Of a DNA stretch of 64,000 nucleotides, positions 42,348 to 48,988 are shown piece after piece. Made by a program: the position numbers and the translations under genes. The stretch comes from RGIG995 sp045603745 (GTDB lineage: Bacteria > Bacillota > Clostridia > Oscillospirales > UBA644): assembly GCA_045603745.1 (NCBI GenBank), contig JAZUMQ010000037.1:62001-126000 (forward strand), read 5' to 3'. The notes below the pieces were generated by a model, which did not search any database, was not told the origin of the DNA, and saw only the letters and a list, made by a program, of their open reading frames with translations. The stretch's first letter is position 1. Every line of letters starts with the position of its first letter.

Positions 42348-44351
42348 ATGCAGTACAACACCGAAAATGTCCGCAACATTTGCCTTTTAGGTCACGGAGG
42401 AAATGGAAAAACCTCCTTTGCGGAAGCCATGCTTTATTATACGAAGGGGACAGATCGACTGGGAAAGATCGCCGACGGCACTACCGTTTGTGACTTTGAC
42501 CCGGAAGAAACGAAGCGGGGTTCCGGGATTTCTGCCGCTTTGGCACCCGTGGAATGGAAAGGAAATAAGATCAATCTGATCGACACCCCGGGATACTTTG
42601 ACTATGAGGGAGAAGTACTGCAGGGTCTGAAAGCCGCCGATGCCGCCGCAATCGTCGTTTCTGCGAAAAACAATTTGCACGTGGGCACCGAAAAGGCTTA
42701 TAAATATTGTCAGAAAAAGAATCTTCCCAACATCTTCATCGTCACGAAGATCGATGAAGAAAACGGAGATTTCATGAAAGTATACACCGCTCTGCGCCAG
42801 CAATTCGGTATGCGTGTTTGCGCCCTGACCTATCCGGTCATCGGCAACGGCAAAGTTATGGGTATGGTGGATCTTTTGAAGATGACCTACCGCACCGTGG
42901 AAGGAACCAACGCGAAAGACAATCCCATTCCCCCTGCCTTGGAAGATACCGTCAAACGTCTGAAGGACGAATTGAACGAAGCCTTGGCAGAAACCAACGA
43001 AGCCTTAATGGAAAAATATTTTGAGGAAGAACCCTTCACCGACGAAGAAATTCAGACCGCCCTGTCCGTAGGGATTCGCCGCCGGGCATTGCTTCCGGTG
43101 TTGTCCTGCTCCAACGTTTCTTTGAACGGTCTGGAATCCATTCTCAACGCCATGGTGGAAGTCCTTCCCGCTCCCGTTCCCGCCGCGGAATCGGGTACCG
43201 GCGTTTATATCTTTAAGACCGTCGCCGACGCCTTTGGTAAAATTTCTTATTTCAAGGTGTTGTGCGGAACGTTGAAGTCGGGCATGACCTTGACCGACAC
43301 CAAGACCGGCTTGGGTGAAAAATTCGGTCACATCTACGTGATGAAGGGCAAAAAGCAAACGGAAGTGGAAGAGCTTTGTGCCGGAGACATCGGTGCGGTA
43401 ACCAAATTGTCCGCTGCCACCGAAAGCGTCCTTACCTCCGGAGTGAAACTGGAAGTAGATCCCATTGAATATCCCACCCCCAATCTGAAGATGGCAATCA
43501 CCGCAAAGAAAAAGGGCGATGAAGAAAAGATCTCCCAGGGTCTTCAGAAGATGATGGAAGAAGATAAGACCTTCACTTATTCCATGGACCCCGAAACCAA
43601 AGAACAAATCCTGTGCGGTATGGGCGAAGCCCAAATCGAAGTACTTTGCTCCCGCCTGAAGACCCGCAACGGCGTGGAAGTGGAATTGAAAGCACCCCGC
43701 ATCGCTTATCGGGAAACCATTCGCAAGAAGGTTAAAGTTCAGGGCAAGCACAAGAAACAATCCGGCGGTCACGGTCAATACGGTGACGTCTGGATCGAAT
43801 TTGAACCCTGCACCAGCGAGGAATTGGTCTTTGAAGAGAGTATTTTCGGAGGTGCAGTTCCCAAGAACTTCTTCCCTGCCGTAGAAAAAGGCCTGCGGGA
43901 AGCCACCGCAAAGGGCGTTTTGGCAGGATACCCCGTGGTCGGACTGAAAGCGACCTTGGTAGACGGGTCGTACCACGACGTGGACTCCTCGGAAATGGCC
44001 TTTAAGACCGCCGCCGGAATTGCCTTCCGGGAAGGATTGCCTCAGGCGGCCCCCTGTATTTTGGAACCCATCGGGGAACTGAAAGTTCAGATTCCCGACG
44101 CAATGATGGGTGACATTATCGGGGATATTAACAAACGCCGAGGCCAGATCATGGGCATGAATCCTGCCGCCGACCAAGGCTGGACGGAAGTCACCGCGGA
44201 AATTCCCATGTCGGAAACCGCCACCTACGCCATTGACCTGCGTTCCGCCACCCGAGGCAGAGGCGTCTTTACCTTGAACTTCCTGCGGTATCAGGAAGCC
44301 CCCGCAAACATCGCAGAACAGGTCATCGCCAACGCGAAGGTTACGGAGTAA
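42348..44351 (+). CDS. EF-G-like translational GTPase (EF-G paralogue)
   Basis: The 667-aa protein has the EF-G domain order: GTPase G1 GHGGNGKTS near residue 15, G3 DTPGYFDYEG near 77 and G4 TKID near 131, then domain II (about 275-355), III, IV (about 450-570, with GGHGQYGDVWIEFEP near 477) and V. The G1 motif differs from canonical EF-G (GHIDAGKTT), placing it in the divergent EF-G-like group found beside the true FusA in many Clostridia. Roles proposed for such paralogues include slow back-up translocation or stress translation. The str-operon neighbours of true fusA are absent. GGAG is 13 bases from the ATG. Confidence 0.85.
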   Translation: MQYNTENVRNICLLGHGGNGKTSFAEAMLYYTKGTDRLGKIADGTTVCDFDPEETKRGSGISAALAPVEWKGNKINLIDTPGYFDYEGEVLQGLKAADAAAIVVSAKNNLHVGTEKAYKYCQKKNLPNIFIVTKIDEENGDFMKVYTALRQQFGMRVCALTYPVIGNGKVMGMVDLLKMTYRTVEGTNAKDNPIPPALEDTVKRLKDELNEALAETNEALMEKYFEEEPFTDEEIQTALSVGIRRRALLPVLSCSNVSLNGLESILNAMVEVLPAPVPAAESGTGVYIFKTVADAFGKISYFKVLCGTLKSGMTLTDTKTGLGEKFGHIYVMKGKKQTEVEELCAGDIGAVTKLSAATESVLTSGVKLEVDPIEYPTPNLKMAITAKKKGDEEKISQGLQKMMEEDKTFTYSMDPETKEQILCGMGEAQIEVLCSRLKTRNGVEVELKAPRIAYRETIRKKVKVQGKHKKQSGGHGQYGDVWIEFEPCTSEELVFEESIFGGAVPKNFFPAVEKGLREATAKGVLAGYPVVGLKATLVDGSYHDVDSSEMAFKTAAGIAFREGLPQAAPCILEPIGELKVQIPDAMMGDIIGDINKRRGQIMGMNPAADQGWTEVTAEIPMSETATYAIDLRSATRGRGVFTLNFLRYQEAPANIAEQVIANAKVTE

Positions 44352-44388
44352 GAAAAGCGAGGCGCACGTAGTACCAAAATAAAAAGGA

Positions 44389-44422
44389 AGGAATCCCGGT
44401 GCGATGCCGGGATTCCGTTTTT
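44389..44422. terminator. Bidirectional terminator between the EF-G paralogue and dpaB
   Basis: A 10-bp perfect stem GGAATCCCGG / CCGGGATTCC with a 7-base loop is followed by GTTTTTATTT on the plus strand. It ends just before the convergent stop of dpaB. Confidence 0.8.
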
Positions 44423-44424
44423 AT

Positions 44425-45006
44425 TTATACCAGAATCGGTTGGAGTTGTTTGCCTTGCAAGGCGGCAGTGACGGCGGCGGGAATCAATTCCATGTTTGCC
44501 ACCAAAGAAGCCTCTTTTTTGACGGGATCGTCTTGCCCAAAGGGGACGAAATAATAACCCTTAGTATTGAGAAGCGTTCCGATATTTTTGGCGTTTCCGG
44601 TCAATCCGTCGTTGGTAGAGACCGCGACCAACACCGGGCGGGCGTTGCGAAGATGGGCTTTTACCGCCAAAGTAACAGGGGTATCGGAAATACCGTTTGC
44701 CAATTTCCCCAAGGTGTTTCCCGTGCAGGGGGCAATGACCAAAAGATCCAGTAATTTTTTCGGTCCGATGGGTTCGGCACCGGCGATGGTATGGATAATG
44801 GGACGCTTGCAAATATCTTCAATGGTCGTGCGGAATTCTTCCGCCTTACCAAATCGGGTATCGGTATCGTACGAATTAAAAGACATGATAGGCATGAGTT
44901 GATACTGCTCTGCTAATTGTTGTATGACCGGCAGAATTCTGCGAAAGGTACAGAACGAGCCGCATAGGGCAAAGCCGACGGTTTTGCGTTCCAAAGGGCG
45001 TGCCAC
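44425..45006 (-). CDS. dpaB: Dipicolinate synthase subunit B
   Basis: The start is GTG 45006 with AAAGGA 5 bases upstream. The 193-aa flavoprotein-like protein begins with VGFALCGSFCTFRRILP and carries LLVIAPCTGNTLGKLANGI near residue 88, the pattern of SpoVFB. With subunit A it makes dipicolinic acid from the lysine pathway intermediate in the mother cell. Dipicolinate then fills the spore core and gives heat resistance. It follows dpaA by 10 bases. Confidence 0.93.
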   Translation of the reverse strand: MARPLERKTVGFALCGSFCTFRRILPVIQQLAEQYQLMPIMSFNSYDTDTRFGKAEEFRTTIEDICKRPIIHTIAGAEPIGPKKLLDLLVIAPCTGNTLGKLANGISDTPVTLAVKAHLRNARPVLVAVSTNDGLTGNAKNIGTLLNTKGYYFVPFGQDDPVKKEASLVANMELIPAAVTAALQGKQLQPILV

Positions 45007-45016
45007 TTCCTTTCTG

Positions 45017-45817
45017 TTAAGGTTTTTTCAAAATATCAATCACGGTTTTTGCCAAATCTTCCCCTGCCGTGACAGGAGCAACCTTTCCCGGAAGCGCAGG
45101 TCCGTCGATGACCGTATGCCCCAACGTCGCCGCCCCTTCCCGGTCGATGCCGCCGGGAGCCGAGGCGAGTTCCAAAAGAAGCCCTCGGGAAGAGAACGTC
45201 TCCAAAACGGTTTTCGTCAAAAGGACGTAGGGTACGGTATTGAAAATTACCTGAAATTCCCCCAAATCCATTTCTCCGGTATCCATTGCCCCAAATCCAT
45301 GGAGCAGAGCGTCGGTTCGGTCTTTTTGCTTTCGAGCAGCCACTGTAACCGTTGCCCCCAAAGACGAGAGAACGGCAGACAACCGCTTTCCGATGGCACC
45401 GTACCCTACCACAAGACAGGACAGACCAAACACGGCACGGTCGGTGTTGCGAATCAACAGATCCAGTGCCCCTTCTACGGTGGTGACGGCGTTGCGCAAT
45501 TTCAAATCTTCCCGCAGGGACAAGTCGGTATAGTTGGAGAAGGGGTTGTCGGAAATGGGTCCGCCGATGACCGGAAGATCCAAGGGAATTCCCAATTTTT
45601 CGATCAACTCCGGCAAGGTAGGGGGATTTTCCATCAAGGGAGCGTTCAGCCGTCCGTTTTTCAGACAGGGAAAGGGCAAAACCAAGGCGGAAACCGATTC
45701 CATATCAATGGGAGTCTGATCGGTCAGGGCATAAGAAACAACGGAATATCCTTGATTTTTCATATATTCAAGGGCAGAAAGGGTGCGTCGATCCCCGCCC
45801 GCAAACAAGATCTTCAT
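45017..45817 (-). CDS. dpaA: Dipicolinate synthase subunit A
   Basis: The 266-aa protein has a Rossmann fold with CLVVGYGAIGKRLSAVL near residue 134 (NAD(P)-binding GxGxxG) and an N-terminal GGDRRTLSALEYM segment typical of SpoVFA. It is a dehydrogenase-like subunit that works with dpaB. GGGAGGA precedes the ATG. Its length is a little below the usual 290-300. A sigma-K-like site is found upstream. Confidence 0.93.
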   Translation of the reverse strand: MKILFAGGDRRTLSALEYMKNQGYSVVSYALTDQTPIDMESVSALVLPFPCLKNGRLNAPLMENPPTLPELIEKLGIPLDLPVIGGPISDNPFSNYTDLSLREDLKLRNAVTTVEGALDLLIRNTDRAVFGLSCLVVGYGAIGKRLSAVLSSLGATVTVAARKQKDRTDALLHGFGAMDTGEMDLGEFQVIFNTVPYVLLTKTVLETFSSRGLLLELASAPGGIDREGAATLGHTVIDGPALPGKVAPVTAGEDLAKTVIDILKKP

Positions 45818-45863
45818 GCAGATTCCTCCCGAAAAAGGTCTGTTCCATCTTATGAAATAACCA

Positions 45864-45892
45864 TAGTTTATGCCACAGAAAACCCCTCTCGT
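45864..45892 (-). promoter_or_regulatory. Possible sigma-K promoter of dpaA-dpaB
   Basis: On the minus strand CATAAACTA (45872-45864) fits the sigma-K -10 pattern CATANNNTA, with an AC 18 bp upstream (45892-45891). Sigma-K drives spoVFAB in Bacillus. The site overlaps the terminator stem, and the spacer is one base long, so this is tentative. Confidence 0.3.
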
Positions 45893-45906
45893 TTCCGAGA
45901 GGGGTT
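45877..45906 (-). terminator. Terminator of the padR operon
   Basis: An 11-bp perfect stem AACCCCTCTCG / CGAGAGGGGTT is followed on the minus strand by TTTTCTG. It lies 14 bp after the 56-codon gene. Confidence 0.75.
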
Positions 45907-45919
45907 GACCTTGAACTGT

Positions 45920-46090
45920 TTATTCATCGTCTGTTGCGAAAAAAGAAAGAATAAAAAAGACAAGTGCGGCAAGGAACGGAATAGCCATTATTTGAAATAT
46001 CCCGTGAATTGGTGAGGCATAAATCTCCATAAAGAATACTCCAAATAATAATATTTCAATCGAAATAAGTAAATATTGTATCTTTTTCAT
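45920..46090 (-). CDS. 56-residue membrane protein, last gene of the padR operon
   Basis: The frame runs from ATG 46090 to TAA 45920. The product starts MKKIQYLLISIEILLFGVFF and has two hydrophobic stretches (about 6-24 and 32-52) followed by an acidic end ATDDE, so it is probably a two-helix membrane hairpin. It begins 11 bases after the DUF4097 gene and is followed by a terminator, which supports a real gene. The ribosome binding site is weak (AAAGGA, 15 bases away), so coupling to the upstream gene is likely. I do not recognise a family. Confidence 0.6.
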   Translation of the reverse strand: MKKIQYLLISIEILLFGVFFMEIYASPIHGIFQIMAIPFLAALVFFILSFFATDDE

Positions 46091-46101
46091 ATGACACTAT
46101 T

Positions 46102-47079
46102 TCAATCCTTTCTCTCGATGGTAAGATTCACGCTTCCGCTTGTGGTCTCGACTTCGCACAAGCCGCCGTAGGGAACCGATGGGGGTACGTCAACCGACCC
46201 GCTGGTTGATTTTACGTTAAACCATTTATCACTGCAAAGAGATCCCCGCACAGAACCGCTGGTCAATTTCAGGGAAATCGTTTCGGCATCGCATTGGTCC
46301 AACCGCAACCCGCCGCTGGTTAATTTTGCGGAAAGTTGTCCTTTGGAGATCACGTCTGCCAGGGAAATCCGTCCGCTGGTCTGCTCAAACGAGCAGGATT
46401 CTTTCACCTTTGCCTCTTTGATCCGGATCGTTCCGCTGGTTCCTTTCACGTTCAATCGATCGCAGGAGATATTTTCCATTTCCATGCGTCCGCTGGTTAC
46501 CTTTCCCGAAAGTTCCAAAGTGGAAACTCCCTGCACGAACATACTTCCGGACGATACGGAAAAATTCAGTTCTGTCATCGCATTTCCAAGATACTTTATA
46601 TTCCCGGAAGAAGCCGTCAACTCTGCCCGATCAAAGGTGACACCCGATGCCACCAAAACGTCCATACTATGGGATTCGACGGTTAATTTTTCATATTCCT
46701 TTTCCGGAAGGGATACCTTCACCGTCGGTGTTTTAAAGGAAAAGAAAGTAAATCGCTCGTACCATTTCCGAAGATCGGTTCGCCAAATCATCAGAACCCC
46801 CTCTTCCACCGAGGCGGTGTAATAGACCTTTTCGGTGGCGGGGCTTGATACGGAACAAACGCCGCCAGTTGACGGCAATATTTCCAAATCCGCCCCCAAT
46901 ACCTCTGCATGAACCGAGGTAAAAGGTTGGGTGATGGTATCAACTTTCATACTTACCGGGGAATCCGAAGGATTTTCTTCGGGAGAAGATCGCAACAAAT
47001 ACAACCCAAACGCCATCAGTATCACACCTCCAAGCATAATCGAAACAGCCGTAATCAGCGTTGAAATAAATCCTTTCAT
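46102..47079 (-). CDS. DUF4097-family membrane-anchored beta-repeat protein
   Basis: The start at 47079 (MKGFISTLITAV) has AAAGGAG upstream; the longer frame overlaps DUF1700. The 325-aa protein has one N-terminal membrane helix (about 5-27), then an outer right-handed beta-repeat region (about 120-325) with repeated TSG(R/S/T/G) turns, e.g. KVTSGRME, GTSGTIRI, QTSGRISL, LTSGGLRL, STSGSVDV. This is the DUF4097 (YvlB-like) family, linked to envelope stress. It follows padR and DUF1700 with overlapping stops and starts. Confidence 0.85.
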   Translation of the reverse strand: MKGFISTLITAVSIMLGGVILMAFGLYLLRSSPEENPSDSPVSMKVDTITQPFTSVHAEVLGADLEILPSTGGVCSVSSPATEKVYYTASVEEGVLMIWRTDLRKWYERFTFFSFKTPTVKVSLPEKEYEKLTVESHSMDVLVASGVTFDRAELTASSGNIKYLGNAMTELNFSVSSGSMFVQGVSTLELSGKVTSGRMEMENISCDRLNVKGTSGTIRIKEAKVKESCSFEQTSGRISLADVISKGQLSAKLTSGGLRLDQCDAETISLKLTSGSVRGSLCSDKWFNVKSTSGSVDVPPSVPYGGLCEVETTSGSVNLTIERKD

Positions 47080-47678
47080 GCCGCACTCTCCTTTCGCAGG
47101 ATCATTGCCACAAGTCCTCGAAACGTCCATTTCGTCGCTTGAGTCATACCAACCGCCGCGTATTTACACCCCAACGACCAAAGCACCGTAAAACCGATCA
47201 AAAATGCGCCGGCACCAAAAACCAAGACCCCTTCCCCGATGGCTCCGGAACAGAACAATGCCGTTCCCGCCACGTGCAACGCACCTCCGCTTGCCCCCAG
47301 CGCCAGATCAACGGCATACAGCGCCACAACCACAGACCAAAGGGAAACCAAAAAAGAAATTGCCACCGCCCATAAGATCAAAAGAAAGGGCGACAAAAAT
47401 CCAACCACCCAAGGGTTGCGAAGAACATACCGAGACTTGGAGACGACACCCTCGTTGACCGGTTCCGGGATTTCCTCACAAGACGATACTTGTGCAATGA
47501 TTTGATCTGCGATTCGAGTCAGATCTCCCATATTTGCCACCGCTTCTCGTTCGCTCATGCCGTCTTCCATGCGATCGTCAATCATTTCACTGTAAAAATC
47601 CAAAGAACGGTCAATGTCCCCTTGGGGCAGCTCCACAAGGCGGGTGCGAAGTTCCGATAAAAATTCTGCTTTCGTCAT
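47076..47678 (-). CDS. DUF1700-family membrane protein
   Basis: The 200-aa protein starts MTKAEFLSELRTRLVELPQGDI, the typical DUF1700 N-terminus, followed by MIDDRMEDGMSEREAVANMG. The C-terminal two thirds has several hydrophobic helices (about 90-185). DUF1700 proteins are nearly always next to a PadR regulator. The first base of its start overlaps the padR stop (ATGA), as does the next gene's start with its own stop. Confidence 0.87.
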   Translation of the reverse strand: MTKAEFLSELRTRLVELPQGDIDRSLDFYSEMIDDRMEDGMSEREAVANMGDLTRIADQIIAQVSSCEEIPEPVNEGVVSKSRYVLRNPWVVGFLSPFLLILWAVAISFLVSLWSVVVALYAVDLALGASGGALHVAGTALFCSGAIGEGVLVFGAGAFLIGFTVLWSLGCKYAAVGMTQATKWTFRGLVAMILRKESAA

Positions 47679-47992
47679 TGGGGATCACGCTCCTTTACGA
47701 TAAATTCATGGATTGCCTCAAGTTCTTTCCACTCCTCAGAAAACGCCGCCAACTTGGCTTTCCCGGAGGGTGTGATTCTATAATATTTCCGCAACCGACC
47801 GTTGTGTTCCTCGGCGCGGACGGTCAAAAGATCCGCCCCCTCTAACCGCCGCAAAATGGGATATAAGGTCGATTCGGAAATGGCAACGTATGGCTTCATA
47901 TCTTTAATAATTTGGTATCCGTAAGAATCTCGATCCTTAATGGCGGCAAGAACGCAAAGTTCCAACAAACCGCGCTTTAATTGAATCTCCAT
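47675..47992 (-). CDS. PadR-family transcriptional regulator
   Basis: The start at 47992 (MEIQLKRGLLEL) has GGGAGG upstream; an upstream frame runs through the promoter. The 105-aa protein has the winged helix of PadR: LELCVLAAIKDRDSYGYQII near residue 10, SESTLYPILRRLE near 40 and RKYYRITPSGKAKL near 67. PadR proteins are dimeric repressors. The operon padR-DUF1700-DUF4097-small membrane protein is likely autoregulated through the inverted repeat at its promoter. Confidence 0.92.
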   Translation of the reverse strand: MEIQLKRGLLELCVLAAIKDRDSYGYQIIKDMKPYVAISESTLYPILRRLEGADLLTVRAEEHNGRLRKYYRITPSGKAKLAAFSEEWKELEAIHEFIVKERDPQ

Positions 47993-48012
47993 AACATACC
48001 TCCCTCTGCATA

Positions 48013-48043
48013 ATACTATATCACACATAGTATTCAATGTCAA
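48013..48043 (-). promoter_or_regulatory. padR operon promoter with PadR operator
   Basis: Minus strand TTGACA (48043-48038), 17-bp spacer, TATAGT (48020-48015). An inverted repeat ATACTAT-N7-ATAGTAT (48013-48033) covers the -10 and most of the spacer. Its shape fits PadR operators, so the regulator should block polymerase here. Confidence 0.65.
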
Positions 48044-48077
48044 GAGAGGAGCGATAAAATTTGCAGAAAAATCATAT

Positions 48078-48108
48078 TTAAAAGCCTCTCGCATTCACGA
48101 GAGGCTTA
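48078..48108 (-). terminator. Terminator of the 229-aa gene
   Basis: A 10-bp perfect stem AAGCCTCTCG / CGAGAGGCTT with loop CATTCA is followed on the minus strand by TTTTAAAT, 8 bp after the stop. Confidence 0.75.
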
Positions 48109-48115
48109 ATTTCCT

Positions 48116-48805
48116 TTATTCCTGATAAAAAGCAGAAGACAACAACGTATCTCCGTAGGCGAAATCATAGGAAGCGGCAGCAAAAACGCCTCCCTCTTCG
48201 GCAAAGATCACGTCACACCGGACGATGCCACCTCCCTGAGCATTTACCGTTTCCACCGCGGAAGGAAGAGACGGCGCAATCTGTTTGAACGAGTCGAGGT
48301 CCGCAGAAACGGTGACGGTGACGGTTTTTCCGTTCAATCCCACGGTGGGTTCCGATTGAACCTGGGCGGTGATACCGTTTTGGGTCAATTCGTATTTCAA
48401 TTTCACAAGAGTCAGATCTTCACTCAAGGTCTCGACCCGAGGAGACGAAGGTTCCGGAAGAAACCCCGGTTCTTCCACCGTTCCCGATAGAATTTTTTCC
48501 TCTCCCTTGACCAAGATCCAATCGACCTGATCCGGTGTTTTTTCGCTTCGCAGAGCGTTCAACGCATCTCTGCAAGACAAAATCCCGACGGCGTCGCCCT
48601 GAAAGGTCAAGGTCAGAACGCCTTTTTTCCACTTGCATTGTTCCATTTCAACGCCGGCACGACGCAAGATTTTCCGATAGGGATTGGAAAAAGAAAGAAT
48701 CCCAAAAACCAAAGCAGAGATCAACAAAATCAGAATCCCGCCGCAAATGAACCAAAGAAAATTCTTTCGCCAAAAAGACACCCTACGGCGTCCTCGTCTT
48801 CCCAT
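48116..48805 (-). CDS. Membrane-anchored extracytoplasmic protein of unknown function
   Basis: The 229-aa protein has a very basic start (MGRRGRRRVSFWRKN), one membrane helix (about 16-40) and an outer domain of about 185 residues. That domain looks like two alpha/beta repeats, since the strand patterns WKKGVLTLTF and NGKTVTVTVSADLD are followed by similar helices. I do not recognise a family. AAAGGAGGGG precedes the ATG. It is divergent from spoIIE with separate promoters, and monocistronic. A sporulation link is possible from position only. Confidence 0.65.
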   Translation of the reverse strand: MGRRGRRRVSFWRKNFLWFICGGILILLISALVFGILSFSNPYRKILRRAGVEMEQCKWKKGVLTLTFQGDAVGILSCRDALNALRSEKTPDQVDWILVKGEEKILSGTVEEPGFLPEPSSPRVETLSEDLTLVKLKYELTQNGITAQVQSEPTVGLNGKTVTVTVSADLDSFKQIAPSLPSAVETVNAQGGGIVRCDVIFAEEGGVFAAASYDFAYGDTLLSSAFYQE

Positions 48806-48849
48806 AACCGTTCCCCTCCTTTCGGGATAATGTCTGAAAATGTGTCTTT

Positions 48850-48878
48850 ATCATACCATAAAACCTACGGTTTGTCAA
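48850..48878 (-). promoter_or_regulatory. Promoter of the 229-aa membrane protein gene
   Basis: Minus strand perfect TTGACA (48878-48873), 17-bp spacer, TATGAT (48855-48850), 44 bp before the start. Confidence 0.65.
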
Positions 48879-48891
48879 GTTTTTTGCGGAC

Positions 48892-48958
48892 TTTGTCGAA
48901 GGGTTTTTCGGCGTCCTCCCACAACTCGACGGTCTTCTTGTTCAATCCGTGTTAGAAT
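48892..48958 (+). promoter_or_regulatory. spoIIE: spoIIE promoter with Spo0A box
   Basis: TTTGTCGAA at 48892-48900 matches the Spo0A box exactly. Downstream, TCGACG (48926-48931) and TAGAAT (48953-48958) are separated by 21 bp. An overlong spacer of this size is known for the Spo0A-activated sigma-A promoter of spoIIE in Bacillus subtilis. Confidence 0.6.
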
Positions 48959-48988
48959 GAGCATATCATTCATGGGGAGGAATGTGCC

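Noticed and set aside
43005..44177. A 390-codon minus-strand frame
   Set aside because: It is antisense to the EF-G paralogue, has no start signals, and is compositionally a shadow.
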